Source of the DNA: CAZPWQ01 sp964590495
Lineage (GTDB): Bacteria > Bacteroidota > Rhodothermia > Balneolales > Balneolaceae
Assembly: GCA_964590495.1 (NCBI GenBank)
Contig: CAZPWQ010000009.1
Span: 1-58,523, forward strand
Direction of reading: 5' to 3'
DNA: 58,523 nt
Below the pieces are notes generated by a model. It was not told where the DNA came from. It saw only the letters and a list, made by a program, of their open reading frames with translations, and did no database searches. The position numbers and the translations under genes are program-made. Below, piece after piece: positions 17,627 to 26,061 of this stretch. Positions within the stretch are counted from its first letter, which is position 1, and every line of letters starts with the position of its first letter.

Positions 17627-17754
17627 ATTCCCCGTCCGGCCGCTGGTTTTGCGGTCGGGCGGGTTCGACAGGGCTGGATGCCTTTTTCTCTCAATTCCCA
17701 AACCCAGCCCCTTCCTACCCACCGGACGGCAACATCAGCCGCCCGATGGGGAAT
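17627..17754. repeat. REP-pair repeat copy 2 (upstream of RAYT)
   Basis: A 128-bp unit bounded by ATTCCCC (17627-17633) and GGGGAAT (17748-17754). The left hairpin CCCGTCCGGCCGC/GCGGTCGGGCGGG has two G-T pairs. The right hairpin (ACCGGACGGC/GCCGCCCGATGG) is the same motif in reverse orientation, with its wobble pairs on the other strand. This is the layout of a bacterial REP pair (BIME). It lies 79 bases upstream of the RAYT gene. Confidence 0.85.
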
Positions 17755-17833
17755 ACTTTTAAGGAATTTTTGTAAGGTTTTTAATTCTGAAAGTACTTAC
17801 TACAAAAGATACTTTTCACACTAACTCAAAAAA

Positions 17834-18403
17834 ATGAAATTCGAACCAGATCAACTGTACCACCTCTATAATAGAGGAATTAATTCTCAGCGGATTTATT
17901 ACAACCAGAAAAACTATATTCTTTTCCTGAAAAAATTTCGTGATTATTGTATTCCATACTGCCGGGTGGTAACCTACTGCCTGATGCCTACGCACTTTCA
18001 TTTTCTTATACAGGCAAAATCGATTTCTGTAGAAGAGCTAAAATCTTTGAATCAAAAAATCGGAGTATTGCTGAGTTCATATGCCCAGGCTATCAATAAA
18101 CAACAAAATCGCTCCGGCTCATTATTCGAGGCATCAACAGAAGCAAAGCTGATCGAAGATAATAACTGTTATCCCGAGGTTTGTATGCACTATATCCATC
18201 AAAATCCTCTCAAGGCTGGGCTTGTAGAAAAATTGTCTGACTGGAAATTTTCATCCTATCCGGATTATATTGGTATTCGTAATGGTACTTTACCAGATAT
18301 TAAATTCACGTACAGATGGCTTGGGATTAATTCATCTGAGCAATTCATAGTTATTTCAGAAAAATCGATTGATCCCGAGCTTATTAAAAAGGTTAAAATC
18401 TAA
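17834..18403 (+). CDS. REP-associated tyrosine transposase (RAYT, Y1/HUH family)
   Basis: A 189-residue single-strand DNA transposase-like protein. The metal-binding HUH motif is H54-F-H56 in MPTHFHFLI, and the catalytic tyrosine is Y120 in MHYIHQNPLKAGL, the standard RAYT signature. Length and motif spacing are normal, so it appears intact. RAYTs nick and join DNA at REP hairpins and are generally domesticated single-copy genes rather than active insertion sequences. Both flanks carry the same REP pair (17627-17754 and 18406-18527), which are its likely substrates. Confidence 0.92.
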   Translation: MKFEPDQLYHLYNRGINSQRIYYNQKNYILFLKKFRDYCIPYCRVVTYCLMPTHFHFLIQAKSISVEELKSLNQKIGVLLSSYAQAINKQQNRSGSLFEASTEAKLIEDNNCYPEVCMHYIHQNPLKAGLVEKLSDWKFSSYPDYIGIRNGTLPDIKFTYRWLGINSSEQFIVISEKSIDPELIKKVKI

Positions 18404-18405
18404 GC

Positions 18406-18527
18406 CCCCGTCCGGCCGCTGGTTTCGCGGTCGGGCGGGTTCGACAGGGCCAGTTGCCTTTTCCCTTCGATTTCAAAACCCTGCCCCTTCTTACCCACCG
18501 GACGGCAACATCAGCCGCCCGATGGGG
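18406..18527. repeat. REP-pair repeat copy 3 (downstream of RAYT)
   Basis: It begins two bases after the RAYT stop codon and has the same two inverted hairpins as the upstream copy: GTCCGGCCGC/GCGGTCGGGC and CCACCGGACGGC/GCCGCCCGATGGGG. The sequence between the hairpins differs at scattered positions, while the hairpins themselves are nearly identical. ORFs predicted through it on either strand are artefacts. Confidence 0.85.
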
Positions 18528-18635
18528 ATGCTGGAATTTTCGTATTTCCAAATATGATTTGGTGAAATCTTTTAAAATATCCTTATTGATAATAAATAAT
18601 TTCATTAGTCAATATTATTGAGAACAGATAAACCC

Positions 18636-18842
18636 ATGAAAAAAGCTATTCCCGCAGCACTCCTGATTATGGGACTCCTTTTGCTTTACTTTGGTTACAA
18701 TGAATATCAATCTTTTGAGTCAGAAGTCAGTGAATTTTTTACCGGTTCACCGTCCGACCGGGCGAAATGGATGCTGATCATCGGTGCTGGAGCCGCTATT
18801 GCCGGGGTATCCGGATTGTTGAGACAAAGAGAAACAATCTAG
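18636..18842 (+). CDS. DUF3185-family small membrane protein
   Basis: 68 residues from the ATG at 18636 (a TTG at 18618 is less likely). Two membrane segments (AIPAALLIMGLLLLYFGY and WMLIIGAGAAIAGVSGLL) flank the signature EVSEFFTGSPSDRAKW, typical of the DUF3185 family of unknown function. The TAG stop is also the first three bases of a TAGCCTGCATTTCTC repeat end. Confidence 0.8.
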   Translation: MKKAIPAALLIMGLLLLYFGYNEYQSFESEVSEFFTGSPSDRAKWMLIIGAGAAIAGVSGLLRQRETI

Positions 18843-18856
18843 CCTGCATTTCTCTC
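18840..18856 (+). repeat. Isolated end of the TARCCTGCATTTCTC element
   Basis: TAGCCTGCATTTCTC here equals the left end of the element at 44361-44441. In both places it starts at the TAG stop codon of the preceding gene. No matching right end is visible. Confidence 0.4.
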
Positions 18857-18910
18857 GGCAGACTCCTAACTTATAGAATAACAAGAGTTCAAATTTCCTT
18901 AGCCCCTGAT

Positions 18911-19648
18911 ATGGAAACAACCAACAAACTAGCGGTGCTTATCGATGCAGACAATGCTCAACCTTCAATAATTGAGGGTTTATTAGCTGAAATAGCCAAA
19001 TACGGTACTGCCAATGTAAAACGAATTTACGGTGACTGGACAGCACCCCATCTCAGGAGCTGGAAAGATGAACTTTTGCTGCATTCTATTCAACCAATTC
19101 AGCAATTTGGTTACACCCGCGGGAAAAATGCCACAGACAGCGCCATGATCATTGATGCTATGGACCTGCTGTACACGGAAAAGTTCGATGGTTTTTGCAT
19201 CGTATCAAGCGACAGTGACTTTACCAAACTGGCTGCACGCATCCGGGAAGCGGGGCTGGTGGTTTATGGTTTCGGTGAACGGAAAACACCTGAAGCTTTT
19301 GTTGCAGCGTGCGACAAATTTATATACACCGAAGTCCTGCAGCAGGATAAAGAAGATGAATCAGGCGGCGCGGTAGACCGTATGTCCACAAATGAACTTA
19401 AACAGGATACAAAGCTTGTAAATCTGTTCCGCAATGCCGTCCAGACATCATCAGATGAAAGTGGCTGGGCTCACCTGGCACCGGTGGGAAGCTATATTGC
19501 TAAACAATCCCCTGATTTCGATCCACGAAACTACGGCTACAGTAAGTTGGGAGAACTTGTTAAAGCAACAAAACTTTTTGAAATGGAGGAGCGACCGGTC
19601 GGTGAAGGACAATCGAAAGCGATTTATATCAAAGACAAACGCAGCTAA
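18911..19648 (+). CDS. NYN-domain (PIN-like) protein with C-terminal OST-HTH/LOTUS domain
   Basis: 245 residues from the ATG at 18911; the frame is open upstream but overlaps the DUF3185 gene. Residues 1 to about 150 are a NYN/LabA-type PIN-like ribonuclease domain: VLIDADNAQ (acidic D12, D14), IYGDW, TDSAMIIDAMDLLY, and CIVSSDSDF with the late acidic residues. Residues from about 165 are an OST-HTH (LOTUS) domain, GSYIAKQSPDFDPRNYGYSKLGELV, which binds RNA. The combination predicts an RNA-processing or RNA-decay enzyme similar in plan to MARF1/limkain b1. Confidence 0.88.
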   Translation: METTNKLAVLIDADNAQPSIIEGLLAEIAKYGTANVKRIYGDWTAPHLRSWKDELLLHSIQPIQQFGYTRGKNATDSAMIIDAMDLLYTEKFDGFCIVSSDSDFTKLAARIREAGLVVYGFGERKTPEAFVAACDKFIYTEVLQQDKEDESGGAVDRMSTNELKQDTKLVNLFRNAVQTSSDESGWAHLAPVGSYIAKQSPDFDPRNYGYSKLGELVKATKLFEMEERPVGEGQSKAIYIKDKRS

Positions 19649-19660
19649 GTACATCCGAGG

Positions 19661-21028
19661 TTACTCCTCCTCCACCTCTTCTCCATCCGTCAAATGCTTT
19701 TGATCGGTCAGATCGCCGGGGAGACTTTTTTGAGAATTTGCGCCAAGTTCTCTCAGCATTTCGATCTGTCGAACCAGGTTACCGTGTCCGTTCGTGAGGC
19801 GACTCATCGCCTGATCATAACTCTCCCGCGTCTGGCGGATACGCTGGCCGATATCCTGCATACTCTCTACAAATAATACGAACTTGTCGTACAGGGCTCC
19901 TCCCCGTTCAGCAATCTCCTGGGCGTTTTTATTCTGATATTCCTGCTTCCAGACACTGTCGATTGTTGCAAGCGTAGCCAGCAAGGTAGACGGACTGACG
20001 ATTACTATATTTTTATCAAAAGCCTCATAATAAAGATTATGATCTTGCTGCAGGGCTAAACCGAAAGCTGATTCAATCGGCACAAACATGAGAACAAAAT
20101 CAGGGCTGTTGCCGCCGTAGAGCTGCTGATAATTTTTACTGCTGAGATCCTTTACATGCTTTCGCAGTGCCAAAACATGATTCTTGAGCTCTTTCCGGCG
20201 TTCCTCCTCGTCGTCACACGAAGCAAACCGTTCGTAGGCAGTGAGCGCAACTTTGGAATCGATAATCAGGCGCTTTTCATCCGGGAGATAAACAACCACA
20301 TCAGGTTGCAGACGACGTCCCTCATCAGTAGTATGACTTTCCTGAATTTCATATTCACGTCCCTTACTAAGCCCGGATTTCTCCAGGATACGCTGAAGTA
20401 TTACCTCTCCCCAGCTGCCCTGAGTCTTGGATTCCCCTTTTAGAGCGTTGGTCAGATCTTTCGCTTCTTTGGCCATCTGCTGGTTAAGCTCCTGAAGGTG
20501 CTTTAAATGTTGTTCAAGAGAAGAACGGCCCTTTATATCTTCTTTGTGGGTCTCTTCCACCCTCTTTTTAAATTCCTCCATCTTTTCACCGAGAGGTTTC
20601 AGAAGCTGATCAAGCTTCTCTGTGTTTTGTTCGGTAAACTTCTGAGACTTCTCCTCAAGAATTTTATTGGCAAGATTTTCGAATTCATCCTTGAATCGAT
20701 CCTGCAGGTTCTTCATCTCCTCTTTCTGTTCCTCAAGCCGTTCATTGAGATTGCGATAATCGGCATTAAGTCCGGCCAGTTCCTTTTCTGCTTCATTCGC
20801 TCTATTCTGCTCATTACGGCAACTGTCCTTTGTTTCTGATATTTCCGTTTTCAAAAGATCATTCCGTTCCTCAAGACGGGATACTTGCTGTAGCGCTTCT
20901 TTATACTCGCTTTCCAACAGCTCGGCTTCTTCATTGCTTAACAGCTGGCTGCTTTGGTATTTGAAATGAGCAATAGCATAACCGATCACTAAACCGAAAA
21001 GTATAAATAAGATCGAAAACAGTTCCAT
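19661..21028 (-). CDS. rmuC: DNA recombination protein RmuC
   Basis: A 455-residue RmuC. There is one N-terminal membrane helix (residues 1-20), a long coiled coil (about 30-190, Glu/Lys/Gln rich), then the conserved domain with GSWGEVILQRILEKSGL, QPDVVVYLPDEKRLIIDSKVALTAYERF and FVPIESAFGLALQ. RmuC limits rearrangements between inverted repeats and contains a PD-(D/E)xK-like nuclease fold. That is of interest in a repeat-rich genome. It is convergent with the NYN gene, 12 bases apart. Confidence 0.93.
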   Translation of the reverse strand: MELFSILFILFGLVIGYAIAHFKYQSSQLLSNEEAELLESEYKEALQQVSRLEERNDLLKTEISETKDSCRNEQNRANEAEKELAGLNADYRNLNERLEEQKEEMKNLQDRFKDEFENLANKILEEKSQKFTEQNTEKLDQLLKPLGEKMEEFKKRVEETHKEDIKGRSSLEQHLKHLQELNQQMAKEAKDLTNALKGESKTQGSWGEVILQRILEKSGLSKGREYEIQESHTTDEGRRLQPDVVVYLPDEKRLIIDSKVALTAYERFASCDDEEERRKELKNHVLALRKHVKDLSSKNYQQLYGGNSPDFVLMFVPIESAFGLALQQDHNLYYEAFDKNIVIVSPSTLLATLATIDSVWKQEYQNKNAQEIAERGGALYDKFVLFVESMQDIGQRIRQTRESYDQAMSRLTNGHGNLVRQIEMLRELGANSQKSLPGDLTDQKHLTDGEEVEEE

Positions 21029-21314
21029 ATATCGTAATATGAGAATTGGAAATTAAAGCCGGTTCTTTTGGATCAATATCAGGGATATCTCACCCAGATT
21101 CCAGTCTGGAAAGACAAAGTTAAAAAGAGAGGGTGACAGGGTATGTCAGGGGGTTTGGTATAAATAAAATATTTACTCTTAAATGCTCCCAGTTTCACCA
21201 TATTTGATACTAAATGGAAAAAAAGGCAATAATAAAAGTATAGAAATGTTAAAGATGCTCTGGCGCCGCAAGAAGCGTCACTTCATTATATACATAAACT
21301 CACAAAAAAATATC

Positions 21315-21761
21315 ATGAAAACATTATTTAAATATTTCTTAACCGGTATGTTAGTAGTAACATTTGGGTTTCTTATCAATGAAAATGAATCTCATGCCCA
21401 GATTCAGGATCAGCAGGAACAACCCCAGGGTGAAACGGTAGTTGATGTAGTAAATTCCGAGGAAGATCATACTCATTTTGCCGAGCTCCTTGAAGAAACA
21501 GATATGCCAAAGGTACTGAGTCAACAAGGTTCATTTACTGTGTTGGTACCTAGTGACGATGCTCTCGAATCACTTGATACTGATATCGAGGAACTGAAGC
21601 AGAATCCTCAAGAGGCCCAGGAACTTGTAAGCGGTCATCTGTATCAGGGCGAGCTTCCTTCAGAGGAAGTTGAGAGTGCTTTGGGAGTAGAAGTTGTAGA
21701 TGGTGACAAGAAGGCTTCAAACGGAGTGGTTCATGTCATTGACGAAGTCGTGCAGCGATAA
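21315..21761 (+). CDS. Secreted fasciclin (FAS1) domain protein
   Basis: 148 residues from the ATG at 21315; the upstream in-frame extension to 21183 has no signal peptide. A signal peptide (MKTLFKYFLTGMLVVTFGF, ending near SHA-Q) precedes one short FAS1 domain: HTHFAELLEETDMPKVLSQQGSFTVLVPSDDAL (H1 motif) and VVHVIDEVV (H2 motif). FAS1 proteins mediate surface adhesion. The domain is slightly shorter than usual. A strong terminator follows 22 bases downstream. Confidence 0.88.
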   Translation: MKTLFKYFLTGMLVVTFGFLINENESHAQIQDQQEQPQGETVVDVVNSEEDHTHFAELLEETDMPKVLSQQGSFTVLVPSDDALESLDTDIEELKQNPQEAQELVSGHLYQGELPSEEVESALGVEVVDGDKKASNGVVHVIDEVVQR

Positions 21762-21783
21762 TTAAAATGCCAAAGTTATTTTT

Positions 21784-21811
21784 GCCCTTCCTCTGCGGGA
21801 AGGGCTTTTTT
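21784..21811 (+). terminator. Intrinsic terminator of the fasciclin gene
   Basis: GCCCTTCC (21784-21791), loop TCTGCG, GGAAGGGC (21798-21805), then six T. The perfect 8-bp GC-rich stem and T run make a clear Rho-independent terminator. Confidence 0.9.
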
Positions 21812-21938
21812 ATTGTAAATAAATTCGTTTAGCCGTTGATTTCTACGATTAAAACGAATGGTTTCAGACTTAGAATGATTAATTAAATAGACAGACAATG
21901 TTATTATTTCGCGTCAGTAAACAACTAATAAAAGAGCT

Positions 21939-22643
21939 ATGAAAGTAGAGATTTGGTTCGATATTGTGTGCCCCTTTTGCTATATCGGCAAACGGAGATT
22001 TGAAGCTGCACTCAAGCAATTTGATCACTCCGATGAGGTGACTATTGAATGGAAGAGTTTTCAACTTAACCCTGATCTAAAATCAAAATCAGATATAAGC
22101 ATCAATGAATACCTGGCGAAGGTGAAAGGCTGGACTCCCGAACAGGTCAAGAAAATGAATCAGCGTATTACGGAAATGGCAGAAACTGTAGGATTAGAAT
22201 ATAATCTCGCCAATACTGGGGTGGCCAACTCGTTTACTGCTCATCGCCTGATCCAATACTCCAAAACACAGGACAAAAGCGATGAGGCTGTAGAAGCACT
22301 ATTCCGGGCTTATTTTATCGATGGTAAAAATCTGGAAGACCAAGAGACTCTGCTGACAATTGCATCAGATATAAATCTTGACATTGCTGAAGCCAAAGAA
22401 ATGCTTCAGGTCGATAATTTTACCGGAGCTGTTAAAAAAAATGTACAGGAGGCCAGACGAATGAATATCGGGGGTATTCCATTCTTCCTTTTTAATCGTC
22501 AGTTCGGCGTATCGGGGGCCCAAAAAACGGAACGTTTCATAAGTGCCCTGGAAAAATCATGGAAAGAAGAACAGCCTCCGGTCGAACTGTCAACGCTGGA
22601 TGATTCCGACGATAAGTTTGAAAAAGATGGTAATGTGTTTTAA
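21939..22643 (+). CDS. DsbA-family FrnE-like thiol oxidoreductase
   Basis: A 234-residue cytoplasmic DsbA-fold protein with the active site C11-P-F-C14 directly after the first strand (EIWFDIVCPFCYIGKRR), no signal peptide, and IGGIPFFLFNRQFGVSGAQ carrying the cis-Pro loop. This is the FrnE (polyketide/2-hydroxychromene isomerase-like) branch. Family members act in disulfide isomerisation or stress tolerance. It is a single gene, and the next genes run on the opposite strand. Confidence 0.9.
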   Translation: MKVEIWFDIVCPFCYIGKRRFEAALKQFDHSDEVTIEWKSFQLNPDLKSKSDISINEYLAKVKGWTPEQVKKMNQRITEMAETVGLEYNLANTGVANSFTAHRLIQYSKTQDKSDEAVEALFRAYFIDGKNLEDQETLLTIASDINLDIAEAKEMLQVDNFTGAVKKNVQEARRMNIGGIPFFLFNRQFGVSGAQKTERFISALEKSWKEEQPPVELSTLDDSDDKFEKDGNVF

Positions 22644-22689
22644 ATCTTTAACCGTCTGCTGTAAGAGAGAATGCTTATCTGTCAACGAA

Positions 22690-23808
22690 TTACTTATAAT
22701 TCAGCATGTTCATTATATCCGGAAGAGGATCGCTGATTCTGTCCCACAGGTCCGTGGATATACCATTTGAGTAGAAGTGGAAGTCGCGATTCAATATCTT
22801 TCGATAATAAAAATTAACAGTACTCTTACCCATCAGGTACTTAATTTCCTTATACTTAGGTTTATCGAAAATAATATTCTTGGCTGCCAAGCAGCTTAAG
22901 AGCGCAAAATTGACTCCTGCAGCCTTTGATCCTAAAAGTGAAAACCAGAATCTGGCATTAAAATCTACAAGCTTAGGTTGATTATCACGCTCATCCAGAC
23001 GAAAGTCGAGATGGGCAACACCGCTGTAATCGGTCAAGTCCACAAGTTTTTTAACGATATTCAATACAGCTTCATTTTTTTCAAATTTAATTTCGGTTGA
23101 AAAGTTAAACCCAGTGCTTTTCAATCCTCTTTGAATAGTCAATGCTTTTATATTTCCGTCTACCGCAAGCAGGCTGCAGTCAATATTTTCTCCCGGAATA
23201 TATTCCTGAAGAACATATTCATCAGTTTTTAACCTTTTTAAACTAGTGAGAAGGGATGAAATGTTATTAACTTTAATTATACCTTTTCCCGCTGAACCCC
23301 GTACAGGCTTCAGCATGATAGGATAGCGTAATTTATCGAGTCTGGATGTATCCAATTTGCTAACTGAATAATAATCAGCATTAGGCAACTTATTTCTTTT
23401 CAATAATTCATATAATTTATCTTTATACACCAGGGAATCAAATGTGAATGGCGAAGGCAGTGGTGGCAAATGAATATATTTTTTGAGCCGGTCTTTTATA
23501 TTAGAAAGCAGCCGCACGTTATGCTCATCTATAGGTAACAGGATATCCGCTCCGGTCTTTTTTATCTTATTTACGAGTTCGATAAGCAATGCATCTTCAC
23601 CGGTTGATTCCAGATTATGATGGGTATGAATATATTTTGAATATTTTGAAGAACTGGTTCCATTTTCTGCTGAAAGAGCATGGATGGGAACAGGTCGCGG
23701 AATAACCGTTCCAAGAGCCCGGATTACAGGAAGTGCAATTTCACTTTCAATACCTAAAAGCAATATTGAGGAAATTTCATTTATTGATATATTAGTAGGT
23801 GCAGTCAC
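22690..23808 (-). CDS. ATP-grasp ligase
   Basis: A 372-residue ATP-grasp protein. A Rossmann-like N-domain (SSILLLGIESEIALPVIRALG) is followed by PIMLKPVRGSAGKGI (ATP-binding Lys and glycine loop), YVLQEYIPGENIDCSLL, and VAHLDFRLDERDNQPKLVDFNARFW (metal-binding E/D-N triad, with D in the usual E position). It likely joins a carboxylate to an amine or amino acid. It starts four bases after a membrane-protein gene on the same strand, so the pair is an operon. The substrate is unknown; cell-surface or peptide tailoring is possible. Confidence 0.85.
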   Translation of the reverse strand: MTAPTNISINEISSILLLGIESEIALPVIRALGTVIPRPVPIHALSAENGTSSSKYSKYIHTHHNLESTGEDALLIELVNKIKKTGADILLPIDEHNVRLLSNIKDRLKKYIHLPPLPSPFTFDSLVYKDKLYELLKRNKLPNADYYSVSKLDTSRLDKLRYPIMLKPVRGSAGKGIIKVNNISSLLTSLKRLKTDEYVLQEYIPGENIDCSLLAVDGNIKALTIQRGLKSTGFNFSTEIKFEKNEAVLNIVKKLVDLTDYSGVAHLDFRLDERDNQPKLVDFNARFWFSLLGSKAAGVNFALLSCLAAKNIIFDKPKYKEIKYLMGKSTVNFYYRKILNRDFHFYSNGISTDLWDRISDPLPDIMNMLNYK

Positions 23809-23812
23809 TCAG

Positions 23813-24475
23813 TCACTTATAAAGTTTTGTTCTTTCTGGGTCTGTCAGTGTTCGATAAAAAGATAATCTCATGAAATAAACGGCCCAGGTAGCTATTCCG
23901 AAGGCCTTAAATCCATCTTCAAACAGATAGGCTATACCCTCCTGTGGAAGAACAAAGTCGCCTAATACAGACAACCCTAATAGGATTATTGCGATAGTCA
24001 GTATCTTATACTCACTGTTTAAAATGTCTTTTCGGAAGTAGAAAAAGTATACAACAGTCATCAATATGTAGCCGACATAGACAAATCTCTGCGGTATGTG
24101 AAAATACCAGGGGAACAGGGCCTCATGAAACATGAACAGATCATCGAACAACAAAACCATTGACAATAATCCGGAATAGAAAAGAAACCGAGCATCTCTG
24201 GTTTCACCGTCAAGCTTTAACAAAACGGAGGAATACAAGCAAATGGCTGCTGTTGAACACCATAATAAAACTCCTATATGAGATATAATCCCGGTAAGCG
24301 GATGTGCATTATATGAACGGGCGGGGTCTGCGGTAAAATGCTCCACAGGGATATCCAGCCAACTGCTTGCCCAGGGTATTAATAAAAATATGGTCCCAAT
24401 AATGAAATAAAGTAATGATAATTGTACAACAGATGAGCTTGATTTAGCTATTTCGAATTTATCTGTAAATGCCAT
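23813..24475 (-). CDS. Multi-pass membrane protein, partner of the ATP-grasp gene
   Basis: A 220-residue protein with about six membrane segments and no family I recognise. Segments include LSLLYFIIGTIFLLIPWAS, GVLLWCSTAAICLYSSVLL, LLSMVLLFDDLFMFHEALF and ILTIAIILLGLSVLGDFVL. It is four bases upstream of the ATP-grasp gene on the same strand. The acidic FDDLFMFHE segment inside a membrane span could bind metal or substrate, but this is speculative. Confidence 0.7.
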   Translation of the reverse strand: MAFTDKFEIAKSSSSVVQLSLLYFIIGTIFLLIPWASSWLDIPVEHFTADPARSYNAHPLTGIISHIGVLLWCSTAAICLYSSVLLKLDGETRDARFLFYSGLLSMVLLFDDLFMFHEALFPWYFHIPQRFVYVGYILMTVVYFFYFRKDILNSEYKILTIAIILLGLSVLGDFVLPQEGIAYLFEDGFKAFGIATWAVYFMRLSFYRTLTDPERTKLYK

Positions 24476-24707
24476 GAAATATTTTTTTTAAATATGCATA
24501 TAAAAGCATAACATTTTTTTGAAACTTTTTTCGTAATAAATTTTATTAAATCTCATCCAATTGATTCTCCTGATGCCTTTAAACAAGGAAATTAATCTTA
24601 TTTGCCTTCCGGCCCTTCGACTGTATTGACAAAATTATTATGACCCGTTAACACGCCACCAGCTTCTTTTTCTTCTTTGTTACTTTGTTTGTTAATTGCT
24701 ACTATTA

Positions 24708-24738
24708 TAGCGATATCATTTTTAACGATATATAGCTA
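24708..24738. promoter_or_regulatory. Possible operator of the toxin-antitoxin operon
   Basis: The imperfect dyad TAGC-g-ATATC (24708-24717), nine bases, GATAT-ata-GCTA (24727-24738) abuts the antitoxin ATG. Phd/YefM antitoxins usually repress their own promoter through such palindromes. Pairing is seen; the role is inferred. Confidence 0.45.
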
Positions 24739-25023
24739 ATGAAAAGAGTACAGCTCGATAAAGACATTCAACCACTATCGGAATTTCGCGCAAATGCCGC
24801 TGCCATGATTGAAAAGCTCAAAAAAGAGCACCGGCCTATTGTGATTACACAGCACGGTAAAAGTTCTGCGGTACTGCTGAATGTTTCCGATTACGAAAAT
24901 ATGGTTGACACAATTGAGTTGCTCCAGGAAATCAACCGTTCCCGTCAGGAGATCGAGGATAAAGAAGGTGTGCCCCATAATAAGGTCATTGAATCTCTGA
25001 AAAACAAGCTGGGGACCGTTTAA
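24739..25023 (+). CDS. Phd/YefM-family antitoxin
   Basis: A 94-residue antitoxin. LSEFRANAAAMIEKLKKEHRPIVITQHGKSSAVLLNVSDYENM is the Phd/YefM DNA-binding and dimerisation domain, and the C-terminal helix wraps the toxin. The last base of its TAA is the first base of the toxin ATG (TAATG), so translation is coupled. It neutralises the downstream RelE/ParE-like toxin and likely autoregulates through the dyad just upstream. Confidence 0.92.
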   Translation: MKRVQLDKDIQPLSEFRANAAAMIEKLKKEHRPIVITQHGKSSAVLLNVSDYENMVDTIELLQEINRSRQEIEDKEGVPHNKVIESLKNKLGTV

Positions 25024-25307
25024 TGCGGATCATTTGGTCCCCTACTTCTTATCAAAAAATAGCAGAGATTGTAAACTATATCTCATCCTATGATGCGGAT
25101 ACAGCAACAGCTCTGGTTCAGAAGTTTGAAACTCAGGTAAAGTCACTGAAAAAAGCATCTCCCATTAATGCAAATGATACTCCGATAAAATGGGTGCGGG
25201 AATTAATTATCCGCCCTCATTACCTGGTTATATATGAAATTCAAAATGATGATATTTATATATTGACAGTGCGCCGGACCAGGCAGGAATTCGGTGAAGA
25301 CGGATAA
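25023..25307 (+). CDS. RelE/ParE-family toxin
   Basis: A 94-residue toxin of the RelE/ParE fold: IIWSPTSYQKIAEIVNYIS (first helix), then INANDTPIKWVRELIIRPHYLVIYEIQNDDIYILTVRRTRQEF. The R-x-L-I-x-x-x-Y-x-V-x-Y-x-I core and the VRRTRQ C-terminus are typical. It would act either by cleaving mRNA on ribosomes (RelE) or by blocking gyrase (ParE); the sequence does not decide. It overlaps the antitoxin by one base. Confidence 0.92.
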   Translation: MRIIWSPTSYQKIAEIVNYISSYDADTATALVQKFETQVKSLKKASPINANDTPIKWVRELIIRPHYLVIYEIQNDDIYILTVRRTRQEFGEDG

Positions 25308-25324
25308 ATCAGAATAATACTTCT

Positions 25325-25361
25325 AACCTGCATCTAATATTTTTTGGCGCGAATGCAGGTT
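25325..25361. terminator. Inverted repeat between convergent genes, probable bidirectional terminator
   Basis: AACCTGCAT (25325-25333) and ATGCAGGTT (25353-25361) are perfect inverted repeats around a 19-base spacer containing a T run. It lies between the toxin stop and the trpF stop. Its arms equal the ends of the TARCCTGCATTTCTCAC element, so it may be a worn copy reused as a terminator. Confidence 0.5.
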
Positions 25362-25376
25362 AATACTTTACCGATC

Positions 25377-26051
25377 TTATAATTCTCCCTCCTCTTGCAG
25401 TTGCCATATCCTGCGCATCTCATCCATGAATTTTTCGATCTTATCATAATCTTTTACACCAGGCTCCGCCTCGAGTCCGCTGGAAAGGTCCACGGCATAG
25501 GGATTAACAGTTTTGCAGGCAGACAGTATATTGGCTGTTTGTAATCCTCCCGACAGAAAGAAAGGGATGTCCCCGGCTGCATTTTTAAGAAGAGTCCAGT
25601 CAAACTTCTGTCCCGTTCCGCCCCATTGTCCTTCTATCCTGGTATCGAAAAGCAGATAATCAACACTGTCAGCATACTGTTCTACCCTGGTCTTGATATC
25701 TGCGGAAGTATCCCGCTCAGCCACGTGTATTGCTTTGATTACAGGCTTATCGACAAGTCTGCAGTAAGCGGGATTTTCATTTCCATGCAGCTGCACCAAG
25801 TCAATACCTGTCTGACGGCTGATCATATTCACATCGTCGAGCGGCTGATTAACAAAAACGCCCACGCATTCCGGTCCTTCTATCCAATTGATGACAGCCC
25901 CGGCCTTAGCGGGTTCAATATAACGGGGACTCCCTCCATAAAAGATAAAGCCAAGATAATTAGACAATGCACCCGAAGCAAAACGGGCATCCTCCAGTGT
26001 CGTTAATCCACAAATTTTTACTTTTGTCTGTCCTTCAAGTTCTCCTGGCAT
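25377..26051 (-). CDS. trpF: Phosphoribosylanthranilate isomerase
   Basis: 224 residues from the ATG at 26051, ten bases after the trpC stop; an upstream in-frame ATG at 26090 would overlap trpC. TrpF converts N-(5-phosphoribosyl)anthranilate to the enol ribulose phosphate in tryptophan synthesis. VKICGL carries the catalytic Cys (C14), YLLFDT the catalytic Asp, and GGTGQKFDW and FLSGGL the phosphate sites. It is the last gene of this trp operon; trpB and trpA are not in the window. Confidence 0.95.
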   Translation of the reverse strand: MPGELEGQTKVKICGLTTLEDARFASGALSNYLGFIFYGGSPRYIEPAKAGAVINWIEGPECVGVFVNQPLDDVNMISRQTGIDLVQLHGNENPAYCRLVDKPVIKAIHVAERDTSADIKTRVEQYADSVDYLLFDTRIEGQWGGTGQKFDWTLLKNAAGDIPFFLSGGLQTANILSACKTVNPYAVDLSSGLEAEPGVKDYDKIEKFMDEMRRIWQLQEEGEL

Positions 26052-26061
26052 AATCCGAAAT

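Noticed and set aside
21183..21314. N-terminal extension of the fasciclin gene
   Set aside because: It would hide a normal signal peptide that begins at 21315.
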